Below are positions 1-9,800 of a stretch of DNA of 64,000 nt, one piece after another. The notes under the pieces were generated by a model. That model did no database searches. It was not told where the DNA came from and saw only the letters and a program-made list of their open reading frames with translations. The translations under genes and the position numbers were made by a program. Positions within the stretch are counted from its first letter, which is position 1; every line of letters begins with the position of its first letter. Origin of the DNA: Gibbsiella quercinecans (lineage in GTDB: Bacteria; Pseudomonadota; Gammaproteobacteria; Enterobacterales; Enterobacteriaceae); contig NZ_CP014136.1 of assembly GCF_002291425.1 (NCBI RefSeq), forward strand, positions 1,550,001-1,614,000, given 5' to 3'.

Positions 1-690
1 GCTTAACCCTTCATTCATGGCGCCGTCAAACTCACGGCACCAGTTATCCAGCGTTAATGCATAGCTGGCCGTGCGATCCAGCCCGGAGGGAAAGTGGGGC
101 TCGCGGGTATAGGCCAACGAGGCATAATCATCCATCTCCCAACGGCCGGGGATTTCCACCAGTTGCCGTTCCTGCCCGGCGACGCCGATCAGATAAGGCC
201 GATCGTCGCCGCGCATACTGCTGGAATAAGTTACCCCGGCCGCCAATAACATGGCTGGCGTATCCGGGTGCCAATCGCCTGAAGGGGTGCGAAAACCTTC
301 GGCATGAATGCCCAGCACCTGCCAAAAAATATCCCGTGACTTTTCCATCACCCAGCGCTGCTCGCTGGCGCTCAATGCGTAAAAAGATTCATGCCGGTAG
401 CCGTGATAGGCCACTTCATGCCCTTGTTCGACAATCGCCCGGCATTCCTGCGGCCAGTTTTCCACTATCCAGGCCGGCACAAAAAAGGTGGCGGGCAACT
501 GATAGGCGCGCAGCAAATCCAGAATACGCCCCAATGCCCGGAACGGGCCGTAGCCGCCGAAAGTGAAATAGTCCGCTTTTTGCCAGATGCTGCCATTGAG
601 CATCGCGTCGCCGGTAGGGCCATCAAGATCAAACGCCAACGCCATGCAGCCCATTTTCCCCTCTGGCCAGAGGGTTGATATTGCAGACAT
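1..690 (-). CDS. Polysaccharide deacetylase-family hydrolase (partial)
   Basis: Start codon at 690; the reading frame stays open to the left edge, so the C-terminus is missing. The 230 visible residues show a NodB-type fold: an early acidic motif (FDLDGPTGD), an ATFFVP strand, the metal-binding HGYRH (HxxxH) and an FRTPSGDW segment. Enzymes of this fold remove acyl groups from sugars or open cyclic amides (PuuE/allantoinase-like). No signal peptide is visible, so it is probably cytoplasmic. It is the last visible gene of the argH-like/ABC-transporter operon, 63 bp after the binding-protein gene. That context favours a hydrolase acting on an imported nitrogen compound over a cell-wall deacetylase; this is inference. 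Confidence 0.8.
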   Translation of the reverse strand, partial: MSAISTLWPEGKMGCMALAFDLDGPTGDAMLNGSIWQKADYFTFGGYGPFRALGRILDLLRAYQLPATFFVPAWIVENWPQECRAIVEQGHEVAYHGYRHESFYALSASEQRWVMEKSRDIFWQVLGIHAEGFRTPSGDWHPDTPAMLLAAGVTYSSSMRGDDRPYLIGVAGQERQLVEIPGRWEMDDYASLAYTREPHFPSGLDRTASYALTLDNWCREFDGAMNEGLS

Positions 691-753
691 GATGAGTTTC
701 CCGTTGTGTGGGCCGCACAGCCGGGCGGCTTATGCGGCAACCTCGGTTTGCGG

Positions 754-1581
754 TTATTTGCCGCTGTTGATGGTGACGTCACTCACCGCACCGTCCTGCA
801 TGCCCCATTTGGTCAGGATCTGGAGATAGGTGCCATCGGCAATCATCGCGGTCAGCGCGCCTTTCACGCCGTCAATTAACGCCGTGTCGTCTTTGCCGAT
901 ACCGATGCCCGTCACCTGATACGCGAATGCCTTACCCAGTGGTTTATAGGTATCTTTCTCCAGGTTCATGATGTAAGGCAGGGTTTCACTGCCCTGCACC
1001 ACGCCGTCAATACGGCCCTGGCGCAGCTGCGTGCGCGCATCGGCCGTCCCTTCAGCCCCTACCACCACGATGGCCGGTTTGCCGGCGGCTTCACAATGGG
1101 CCTTACTCCAGGTGGTAATTTCAGCCGGAAAGGTGGTGCGCCGGCTGGTACCGACTTTCTTGCCACATAAATCCAGCATTTGGTTAATCTCTTTATGGGC
1201 AACGGTGGTATAGAACTGCGGGCCGCTGTGGTAGTAATCGACAAACGTGACGACTGACTGCCGGGCTTTGGTGTCGGTCATGCCGGAGAGGATCATATCA
1301 ATGCGTTTGGTGGCCACTGCGTTGACCATCTGTTCAAAGCCGATTTCATGCCAGCTGATTTTACGGTTCAGGCGTTTACCAATTTCCATGCCGAGATCGT
1401 AATCCATGCCGGTGAGCTGGCCGGTCGCCGGATCTTTAAATTCCAGCGGCGGGTAGTTAGGCATCATGGCAACTTTGATTTCATCTTTCTGCGTTAGCTC
1501 CGCGGCGCAAACCGTCTGGACACCAGCCAATGTGCTGAGCACAACGCCAGCGGTGAATACGGACAACAGCGTTTTTTTCAT
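754..1581 (-). CDS. Amino-acid ABC transporter substrate-binding protein
   Basis: 275-residue periplasmic binding protein of the polar amino-acid family (SBP_bac_3). A signal peptide precedes mature residues beginning near AELTQKDEIK. Family features are the GMDYDLGMEIGKRL region, ligand-contact segments around SGMTDTKARQ and a C-terminal LTKWG helix. It should bind the solute and deliver it to the permease and ATPase encoded immediately upstream in the same minus-strand operon. The ligand cannot be read from sequence. The argininosuccinate-lyase-like enzyme in the operon suggests an amino acid or an adduct related to arginine or argininosuccinate. Confidence 0.88.
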   Translation of the reverse strand: MKKTLLSVFTAGVVLSTLAGVQTVCAAELTQKDEIKVAMMPNYPPLEFKDPATGQLTGMDYDLGMEIGKRLNRKISWHEIGFEQMVNAVATKRIDMILSGMTDTKARQSVVTFVDYYHSGPQFYTTVAHKEINQMLDLCGKKVGTSRRTTFPAEITTWSKAHCEAAGKPAIVVVGAEGTADARTQLRQGRIDGVVQGSETLPYIMNLEKDTYKPLGKAFAYQVTGIGIGKDDTALIDGVKGALTAMIADGTYLQILTKWGMQDGAVSDVTINSGK

Positions 1582-1606
1582 CGTCGTTTTCTCATCGTTA
1601 AGGTGA

Positions 1607-2371
1607 TTAAATCAGGACGGCAGAAATAAAATTCTTCGTCCGCGGATTCTGTGGCTGGAGTAGAACGTCTTCGGGATTACCGCTTTCAATGATGCTGCCT
1701 TCGTCCATAAAGACCACGCGATTGGCCACTTCGCGGGCAAAGCCCAGCTCATGCGTCACCACAATCATCGTCATGCCTTCTGCGGCCAGGCCGCGCATCA
1801 CCGCCAGAACTTCACCCACCATCTCGGGATCGAGAGCGGAGGTCGGCTCGTCAAACAACATCAGCTTGGGCTTCATCGCCAGCGCCCGGGCGATGGCAAC
1901 CCGCTGCTGCTGGCCGCCGGACAGTTCAAGGGGGTAAGCATCAGCCTTATGGGCCAACCCCACCCGCTCAAGCAGGGCCATCGCCTCTTCTTTTGCTTCT
2001 TTCAGAGGGCGCAAAAGCACCTGGGTTGGCCCTTCAATAATGTTTTCCAGGGCGGTTTTATCGGGAAACAGGTTGAAGCGCTGGAAGACCATGCCGGTCT
2101 TGAGCCGCTGGCGTGAGATTTGCCGATCGTTGAGGGGGTAGAGTTTTTTCCCTTCGATGCGAAAACCGATCAGTTCGTCGTCCACCCAGATACCACCGCT
2201 ATCGATGCGTTCCAGCTGGTTAACACAACGCAAAAAGGTACTTTTGCCTGAACCGGACGGGCCAATGACGCACATCACTTCGCCGTATTTCACGTCCAGG
2301 TTGATGTTTTTCAGCGCCTGGAAATCGTCAAAATACTTATTCACGTTGACCGCTTTGATAATGCTTTTCAT
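1607..2371 (-). CDS. Amino-acid ABC transporter ATP-binding protein
   Basis: 254-residue ATPase of the GlnQ/HisP class. Walker A is GPSGSGKST, the signature is LSGGQQQR, Walker B is LMLFDEP followed by TSALDPE, and the H-loop is VVTHE. The ATG at 2371 is preferred over the TTG one codon earlier because a GGAGGAG ribosome site sits just before it. It energises import by the adjacent permease (16 bp upstream) and binding protein (26 bp downstream). Confidence 0.92.
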   Translation of the reverse strand: MKSIIKAVNVNKYFDDFQALKNINLDVKYGEVMCVIGPSGSGKSTFLRCVNQLERIDSGGIWVDDELIGFRIEGKKLYPLNDRQISRQRLKTGMVFQRFNLFPDKTALENIIEGPTQVLLRPLKEAKEEAMALLERVGLAHKADAYPLELSGGQQQRVAIARALAMKPKLMLFDEPTSALDPEMVGEVLAVMRGLAAEGMTMIVVTHELGFAREVANRVVFMDEGSIIESGNPEDVLLQPQNPRTKNFISAVLI

Positions 2372-2386
2372 CAACAGCTCCTCCGG

Positions 2387-3253
2387 TTAATGACTGCGGC
2401 GCTGAGTGCCACGCCCGAAATGGCGCTCCAATTGCCCTTGCCCAAGCGACAACAGAGTGACTACCGCCAGATACCAAATGCCGGCGACAAACAGCAGTTC
2501 CATCACCCGCGCATTCGCGAAATAAATGGTTTGGGCGTTATAGAGCAGTTCGGAATATTGGATCATGCTGGCCAGGCTGGTGGTCTTGACCATGCTGATA
2601 AATTCGTTACCGATAGGGGGAATAATGACCTTCATCGACTGCGGTAAAATAATGCGCCGCAGGGCATGCAGGCGGGTCATACCGATGGCTTTCGCCGCTT
2701 CATACTGCCCCAGATCCACCGACAGTAGGCCAGCGCGCACCACCTCCGAGGTATAAGCCCCCTGATTGATGCTCAGCCCCAGCAGCGCCGCGGTAAATGG
2801 CGTCATCAGATCGACGGTGTTGATACTGAATACGCCGGGTATGCCCAATACCGGGAAAATCAGCGCCAGGTTAAACCAAAGCAATAGCTGCAAAATCAAC
2901 GGAGTGCCGCGAAATATCCAGGTATACCCCACCGCCACGGCGCTTAGCACCGGGTTTTGCGACATACGCATCACCGCAATGATCACGCCGAAGATAACGC
3001 CCAACAGCATCGCTAAAATCGACATCACGATGGTATTCACCAGGCCAAACAGAATGGCCTTCGCGGTCAGGAATTGTCCGACATAGCTCCACTCGATTTT
3101 CCCGTGGGCAAAGGCGTTAACCAACAATGCCAACAGCACCAGAATGATCGCTGACGCGGTAATCCGCCCGTAATAACGCCGGGGCACATGATGGTACTCA
3201 CTTAAATCGCTGTTGATGGGCTGCTCACCGCCCGGATGACGAAGATGGCTCAT
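2387..3253 (-). CDS. Amino-acid ABC transporter permease
   Basis: 288-residue inner-membrane permease of the HisM/GlnP class. A ~30-residue cytoplasmic head precedes about five hydrophobic segments. The family's cytoplasmic EAA loop is present (EAAKAIGMTRLHALRRIILPQS), which docks on the ATPase. It is the only permease in the operon, so it probably forms a homodimer. It lies between the lyase gene (16 bp away) and the ATPase gene on the same strand, consistent with one transcript. Confidence 0.9.
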   Translation of the reverse strand: MSHLRHPGGEQPINSDLSEYHHVPRRYYGRITASAIILVLLALLVNAFAHGKIEWSYVGQFLTAKAILFGLVNTIVMSILAMLLGVIFGVIIAVMRMSQNPVLSAVAVGYTWIFRGTPLILQLLLWFNLALIFPVLGIPGVFSINTVDLMTPFTAALLGLSINQGAYTSEVVRAGLLSVDLGQYEAAKAIGMTRLHALRRIILPQSMKVIIPPIGNEFISMVKTTSLASMIQYSELLYNAQTIYFANARVMELLFVAGIWYLAVVTLLSLGQGQLERHFGRGTQRRSH

Positions 3254-3268
3254 ACGTTGCTTCCCCCG

Positions 3269-4711
3269 TTATGAACATGCGGTAGTTATCGTCAGGCCGG
3301 TATATTCCGCCACCCAGGCTGCTTGCGCCGCCAGCTTGCCCCGCAGACGAACGATTTGTTCTCTGACCCGCGCAGGTGCAGTACCGCCCCAGGCACTACG
3401 GGCGTTAATCGCCGCTTCAAGCGTCAAACACTCACGCACATCGCCCGTCAGGCGGGGATCAACCTCGAACAATTGCCGATCGCTAAGCTGATGCAGCGCC
3501 AGTTGGTGCTGCTCGCAAATTTGCACCAACCGGCCAGTGATTTCATGGGCTTCTTTGAACGGTACGCCGCGGCGTGACAGCCAGTCCGCAACTTCCGTCG
3601 CCAGAGTAAATCCTTGCGGCGCTTGCTCGCGCAACTGGTCAACATTGACGCTCATGGTGTCAATCATGCCGGCCATGGCAGGCAGAACCAGCAACAGCTG
3701 CTCGACGGTATCCATGGCATTACGTTTATCCTCAATCAGATCGCGGTTGTAAGAGAGCGGCAACCCTTTCATGGTGCTCAACATGGCCGTCACATTGCCG
3801 ATCAGTCGGCCGCTCTTACCACGCGTTAATTCGGCAATATCCGGGTTTTTCTTTTGCGGCATAATCGAGCTGCCGGTGGCGTAGCCGTCATCAAGCGCCA
3901 CCCAGCGAAACTGGCGGGATGCCCACAGGCACACTTCTTCACACAAACGAGAAAGATTGACGGCTAGCATCCCGCCGGCAAACAGAAACTCCGCCACGTG
4001 ATCGCGGCTGGCGACGGCATCGATTGAGTTTTCACAAGCGCCGTCATACCCCAGATCTTTCGCCGCCAATTCAGGATGCATAGCGATAGCCGATCCCGCC
4101 ATAGCGGCCGCACCCAATGGGGAAAAGGCACAGCGTTTATCCCAATCCTGAATACGCTCCACATCCCGGGCAAAAGACTGGGCATGAGCCATTAACTGGT
4201 GGCCAAATACGATAGGTTGAGCCTGCTGTAAATGCGTAAAACCAGGCGCAATGCTTTCAGTGTGCCGTTCCGCCTGCGCCACTAACGCCGTTTGCAATGC
4301 CAGCAGTGCAGCAACGATTTTGCGTGCGTTGTCACGCAGGTAAAGCCGCAAATCGTTGGCGGTCTGATCGTTACGCGAGCGGCCAGCGCGCAATTTGCCG
4401 CCCAATTCTCCCAGCCGCTCGGTCAACACACGTTCAATAAAAGTATGCACATCTTCATCGTCCGGGCTGGGTTGCAGCGTGCCCCGCTGATAATCCTGCG
4501 CCAGTTGACCGATGGCCGATACCATCAGCCCCGTCTCACGTTCGTCCAACAACCCTGCGCGCTGCAGCTCATACGCATGGGCACGGCAACCTTCCAGATC
4601 ATAGGCGGCGAGAGAAAAATAGGCCTCGGGGCTGCGGGACAATGCGCTTAGCGCTGCAGATGGGCCGTGTTTAAAACGCGCCCCCCAAAGGCGATCTACC
4701 GGATGTGACAT
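3269..4711 (-). CDS. argH: Argininosuccinate lyase family protein
   Basis: 480 residues, normal length for argininosuccinate lyase. The fumarase/aspartase-superfamily signature GSSIMPQKKNPD is intact, as are SRNDQTANDLR and TGF-type active-site regions (TESIAPGFTHLQQAQP). Classical ArgH cleaves argininosuccinate to arginine and fumarate. Here the gene heads a transporter operon rather than an argCBGH cluster, so it may be a catabolic paralogue acting on an imported argininosuccinate-like C-N adduct. It is divergent from a LysR gene 172 bp away, which probably controls it. Family assignment is secure; the physiological substrate is inferred. Confidence 0.85.
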   Translation of the reverse strand: MSHPVDRLWGARFKHGPSAALSALSRSPEAYFSLAAYDLEGCRAHAYELQRAGLLDERETGLMVSAIGQLAQDYQRGTLQPSPDDEDVHTFIERVLTERLGELGGKLRAGRSRNDQTANDLRLYLRDNARKIVAALLALQTALVAQAERHTESIAPGFTHLQQAQPIVFGHQLMAHAQSFARDVERIQDWDKRCAFSPLGAAAMAGSAIAMHPELAAKDLGYDGACENSIDAVASRDHVAEFLFAGGMLAVNLSRLCEEVCLWASRQFRWVALDDGYATGSSIMPQKKNPDIAELTRGKSGRLIGNVTAMLSTMKGLPLSYNRDLIEDKRNAMDTVEQLLLVLPAMAGMIDTMSVNVDQLREQAPQGFTLATEVADWLSRRGVPFKEAHEITGRLVQICEQHQLALHQLSDRQLFEVDPRLTGDVRECLTLEAAINARSAWGGTAPARVREQIVRLRGKLAAQAAWVAEYTGLTITTACS

Positions 4712-4883
4712 AACATATTCCTTCTCTTATGGCATGGATGTTGCAACCTTTCACTGGTGACAACCGGGTTAATTTTTAGCGGCAGCAAATAAGGCACCCA
4801 AGCGATCACGCAATAACGGGACAAAAAAGATGATGCAGTTAAATTAATAATGGAGAACGTCTATGCGGGGGTAAATATTTATT

Positions 4884-5867
4884 ATGGAAAGTCAACTTTC
4901 CAAATCCGGAAACACATCATCATGCCGAGGTGATATTAATCAGCAGACTATAGGCGTCGCAGATTTAAAGCTTCTTAAGGTATTCAAAACGGTAGTTGAG
5001 GCCGGAGGATTTACCGCAGCCTGCGGTGAGCTAAATATTGGACTAGCTGCTATCAGTAAGCAAATTTCTGATTTAGAAGTGCGTTTCGGCATGAAACTTT
5101 GCACGCGTGGGCGCGAAGGATTTTACCTTACCGATCACGGAAAAATAACCTACAGCGCATGCCTTGATTTGTTCTCATCGATTAATCAATTCCGCGACAA
5201 ATTAAACAATGCACGGCATGAGTTGTTCGGCGAATTAAATATCGGCATTATTGATAACACCATTACCGACCGGCGATCGCCCGTCGTTAGCGCCCTGCGC
5301 ACCATACACCGCCAGGCGCCCAAGGTTAGTGTGCGCCTACATGCTACGCAACTGGAGGAGATCGAACGCGGCGTAATCGATGGCCGATTTACCTGTGGCA
5401 TTATTCCTGTCTACCAGGAAAAACCAGATTTAGATTACTTTTTCCTTTATGATGAAATCGCGTACCTGTGTTGTTCAAATCAGCATGAACTGTTCTCGCT
5501 GACGCCGGATGAATTAACCTTTGAACGCATCGAAAACGCTAGCCTGGTCAATCATTTTTATACCAACCACAGCCATAAGAATCCCGCTTTGCATTTTTCG
5601 TCATCCAATGCGATTGCCGTTCAGGTCGAAGCCGTGACCATGCTAATCCTGACAGGGAATTATATCGGTTTCTTACCCGATCATTATATTAATGGTTTCA
5701 CTGCCGATGGAGAAATTAAAGCTTTGCTACCAGATGCCATTAGCGTTAAGACACCCATTAATCTTGTGGTAAAACGCGGTACAGCGCTAAATTCGGTGGT
5801 TAAATTATTCCTCAATGCATTGAAAGATAGGCCATCAACCGCTGCACCAGTGGAAGCGAATCACTGA
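4884..5867 (+). CDS. LysR-family transcriptional regulator
   Basis: 327 residues. The N-terminal winged helix-turn-helix spans about residues 27-85 (LKLLKVFKTVVEAGGFTAAC region, then an ISKQISDLE recognition helix) and is followed by a LysR substrate-binding domain. The ~26 residues before the HTH are unusually long, so translation may start later; no strong ribosome site decides it. It is divergent from the argH-like operon, the usual LysR arrangement, and is likely its regulator with the transported compound as candidate inducer. The sequence is AT-richer than its neighbours. Confidence 0.87.
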   Translation: MESQLSKSGNTSSCRGDINQQTIGVADLKLLKVFKTVVEAGGFTAACGELNIGLAAISKQISDLEVRFGMKLCTRGREGFYLTDHGKITYSACLDLFSSINQFRDKLNNARHELFGELNIGIIDNTITDRRSPVVSALRTIHRQAPKVSVRLHATQLEEIERGVIDGRFTCGIIPVYQEKPDLDYFFLYDEIAYLCCSNQHELFSLTPDELTFERIENASLVNHFYTNHSHKNPALHFSSSNAIAVQVEAVTMLILTGNYIGFLPDHYINGFTADGEIKALLPDAISVKTPINLVVKRGTALNSVVKLFLNALKDRPSTAAPVEANH

Positions 5868-5973
5868 CTTGCCTCACGGCGCACCAACAGGTGCACCGTG
5901 AATAAACATCCGATGCAAAACAGTGCAACCCCGTATCCCCCAGCTTCCCGCTGGGGCAAGGTGAGCTGTACTG

Positions 5974-6387
5974 TCAGGAGCGCCCTTCGTAACCATCGTA
6001 GTAGGCCGCGATGGCTTCATTCATCAGGATATTCTTTTGCTTTTGTGAATCGCTGGGGCTGTATTCGGTATTGATAAAGTGCTGTTTTCTTTCCCACATT
6101 TTGGCAAACTCTGGGCTGCGAAAATAATTTTCTTTCTCCTTTGCCTGCTGCGGCGTTAATCCGTTGGCGCGGTCTTTTTTACCCTCTTGGTAAAACTGAT
6201 CAAAAAATGGCACGCTCATGCGAATCGTATCCGTAATTAGCGTCCTGGAATTGGGATCAAAATGATCGCTGTCTATCTGATAGATGGCATGTTTGGCATG
6301 CCGTTCCGGGCTGCTGGTTTGCGTGGTGCAGGCACACAGCAATGCTGCTGCCAGTAACAAGGTGAGGTTATAACTTGTGTTATTCAT
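5974..6387 (-). CDS. Exc2-like small lipoprotein
   Basis: 137 residues from the ATG at 6387. A longer upstream reading frame exists, but this start gives a clean lipoprotein signal (LLLAAALLCACTT) with a lipobox cysteine at about residue 20. The remainder is soluble and charged, with FFDQFYQEGKKDRANG and a C-terminal AAYYDGYEGRS. It resembles enterobacterial Exc2-type lipoproteins; that resemblance is from memory. It probably sits in the envelope and its function is unknown. It stands alone, convergent with the upstream LysR gene. Confidence 0.7.
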   Translation of the reverse strand: MNNTSYNLTLLLAAALLCACTTQTSSPERHAKHAIYQIDSDHFDPNSRTLITDTIRMSVPFFDQFYQEGKKDRANGLTPQQAKEKENYFRSPEFAKMWERKQHFINTEYSPSDSQKQKNILMNEAIAAYYDGYEGRS

Positions 6388-6681
6388 TTTTATCCCTAAA
6401 TAAAAACCATTATCTCCTGGAACATACGTTTTACTGCGCAGGCTAACCGCCTGTAACTCAACAACGTCAGAGATATCTTTGATATGAAAAAACCACATCC
6501 CCAGTGATGCGGCTTTATATTTCAGTACAAGTGGAAAATATTCGCTCATCAAGAAAAATAAAATTCCACACGGGAAATATTATATACATATCGCCAAACA
6601 ACGAATACTGCGTTAATCCCTTTTTGATTATTTTAAAGTAAGCCGAAAACAAACCGGCTGGAATCATCATGAAGCGCTCAA

Positions 6682-6716
6682 ACGGCAGAATGCGCCGCCA
6701 CGGTGCATTCTGCCGT
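6682..6716 (+). promoter_or_regulatory. Leader hairpin upstream of the nitrate reductase gene
   Basis: A perfect 12-bp inverted repeat (ACGGCAGAATGC / GCATTCTGCCGT) with an 11-nt loop lies 104 bp before the ATG of the fused nitrate reductase. No T-run follows, so it is not a simple terminator. Enterobacterial assimilatory nitrate operons are known to use leader-RNA hairpins read by the nitrate-responsive antiterminator NasR; a similar role here is only inference. The rest of 6388-6681 is AT-rich and promoter-like, with no gene seen. Confidence 0.4.
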
Positions 6717-6819
6717 GCTTTGCCACAAAACCCCTTGGTACACCGGCATAGCAGGCTGGCACGGATATTGCTGCACTATGGCATGACCGATTTCATTGCC
6801 AAGGGATGTATCGCAGGCC

Positions 6820-9800
6820 ATGCCGCCAAACACGATCAAGAGCGTCTGCCCTTACTGTGGGGTAGGCTGCGGCATCATTATCGACGTCGCAGACAACCGA
6901 GCCATCAAGGTAACGGGTAACAAGCTGCATCCCACTAATTTTGGCCGGCTGTGCACCAAGGGCAGCACCTGCACCCAGGCCATTGCGGGCAGCGGGCGGC
7001 TTGAACACGCCTACCTGCGCAACGAGCACCAGCATGAGCCGGTGAAAGTGGCGATGCGCCACGCCATCACGGAAACCGCCCGCCGCCTGCGCGCCATTAT
7101 CGATACCCACGGCCCGGATGCGGTGGCGATGTATGTCTCTGGCCAAATGTCGCTGGAAGCCCAGTATCTGGCCAATAAGCTGATCAAAGGCTTTATCGGC
7201 ACCAACAACATTGAATCCAATTCGCGCCTGTGTATGGCCAGCGCCGGCAGCGGCTATAAACTTTCGTTAGGTGCGGACGGGCCGCCGGGTTCCTACCAGG
7301 ATTTCGATCGGGCCGATGTGTTCTTCGTGATTGGCGCCAACATGGCCGACTGCCACCCTATCCTGTTCCTGCGAATGATGGACAGGGTGAAGGCCGGCGC
7401 AAAACTGATCGTGGTGGATCCGCGCCGTAACACCACGGCAGACAAAGCCCAGCTGTTTTTGCAGATCAAGCCCGGCACCGATCTGGCCCTGCTCAACGGC
7501 CTGCTGCACCTGCTGGTGAAGAACGGCCATACCGATGATGATTTTATCGCCCGCTATACCGAAGGCTGGGAGGCAATGCCCGCTTTCCTGGAAGACTACC
7601 CGCCGGATAAAGTGGCCGCGATCACCGGCCTGGCGGAGGCCGATATCCGCCAGGCGGCGGAGTGGATCGGTGCGGCGCCGGAATGGATGAGCTGCTGGAC
7701 CATGGGGCTGAATCAAAGCACCCACGGCACCTGGAATACCAACGCCATCTGTAACCTGCACCTTGCCACCGGCGCCATATGCCGCCCCGGCAGCGGCCCC
7801 TTTTCGCTCACCGGGCAGCCCAACGCCATGGGCGGGCGGGAAATGGGCTATATGGGGCCGGGCCTGCCCGGCCAGCGCTCGGTATTGGCCGAGCAGGATC
7901 GCGCTTTTATCGAAGAACTGTGGGGCATCCCCAGCGGAACGCTGCGCACCGACAGCGGCGGCGGCACCATTACCCTGTTCCAGGATATGCAACAGGGCAA
8001 AATCAAGGCCTGCTGGATCATCTGCACCAACCCCGTCGCCACCGTGCCCAACCGGAAAAATGTTATCGCCGGCCTGCAGGCGGCGGAGCTGGTCATCACC
8101 CAGGACGCGTTTCTGGATACCGAAACCAACCGCTACGCCGATATTCTGCTGCCTGGCGCACTGTGGGCCGAAGCCGAAGGTGTGATGATCAACTCCGAAC
8201 GCAACCTGACGCTGATGCAAAAAGCCATCGATCCGCCCGGCGACGCCATGCCGGACTGGCAAATCATCGCCGAGATCGCCTGTGAGATGGGTTACCGCGC
8301 CGCGTTTAGCTATGCCGATGCATCAGCGGTTTTCGAGGAGATCAAACGCACCTGGAACCCGAAAACCGGCTATGACATTCGCGGCGCCAGCTACGCCAGG
8401 CTGCGCGAAACCCCGTTGCAGTGGCCCTGCCCACCGGATGACGAGCAGGACCGGCACCCGATACGCTATCTGAATACCGGCGTCAGCCAAACGCTGAAGG
8501 TGAGTGAAACGGGCGAACGCCCAAACATCGTGTTCGCCACCGCCAGCGGCAAAGGCGTTTTTCTGCCGCGCCCCCACATGTCGCCGGCGGAAATGCCGGA
8601 TGCGGATTTTACCTTTGTGCTGAACACCGGCCGCCTGCAGCACCAGTGGCACACGCTGACCAAAACCGGGAAAATCCCGACGCTGAACAAGCTCAACCCC
8701 GGCCCGTTTGTTGAGATTCACCCTGAAGACGCCACGGCGCTCGGCATTCACGATAAAGACCCGGTGGCGATTACTTCGCGCCGCGGGCGGTCGGTGCTGC
8801 CCGCCGTCGTCACCGACCGGGTACGCCCCGGCAACTGTTTTGCCCCCTTTCACTGGAACGATGTCTTTGGTAAGGAGCTGGCGATCAATGCGGTAACCAG
8901 CGATGCCATCGATCCCCTGTCGCTCCAGCCTGAATTCAAGTTCTGCGCCGTGGCCCTGACGCGCGTTGCAGAAAAACCGTCAACCCCCAATCCGGACAGC
9001 GAGAACAATGGCGTTCTTGCGGCCAACCACCAGGCAAGTGCCAGCGCAGGCACATCGGAGAATCAAACCAGAGTCCTCGATATGAAACACATCGACGCGC
9101 TGGCCACGCTTCTCGGCCTTGATACTGCGCCCGCCGTCTCGCTTGAGACGCAGGAAAAAATTTATCTCCAGGGTTACCTGGCCGCGCTGCGCACCGATGC
9201 CGCCCGCCAGGCCGGCGGCGTGCCGGTGTTGCCTGCAACCGCGCCGTTCGAACCCACCAAACGGCTATTGGTCGACGGCATGCTGGCCGGCCTGTTCGCC
9301 CGCACTTGGCTGGCTGGGGACAACAACGCCGGCGCAACAGCCTTGCCGTCTCCGGCGGAAAGCACAGCCGGCAGCACACCGGCCATCACCCTGCTTTGGG
9401 CTTCGCAAACCGGCAATGCGGAAGAATTTGCCGGGCAATGCGCAGCGAAACTTAAGGCGGCGGGCCACCAGGTGACCTTAGCCGACATGGGCGACGCACA
9501 GCCGGGTGATCTGGCCGCCGCTTCGCAACTGCTGCTGATCACCAGCACCTTCGGCGATGGCGATCCGCCGGACAACGGCAGCGCGCTCTGGGCCGCCTTG
9601 CAGGCCGACAGCGCCCCACAGCTGGAAAACACGGCCTTCGCCGTACTGGCGTTTGGCGATTCAAGTTACGATCAGTTCTGCGGCTTTGGCCGCAAACTGG
9701 ATGAGCGGCTGGCCGCGCTGGGGGCACAGCGCTTGCTGGCGCGCACCGATTGCGAGCCTGACTATCAGACCACCGCCAACGCCTGGCTGGCTAGCCTGCT

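Noticed and set aside
7267-8262. 331-codon open frame on the minus strand inside the nitrate reductase
   Set aside because: Antisense shadow of a GC-rich gene; the plus-strand frame carries all conserved motifs and this one matches no family.
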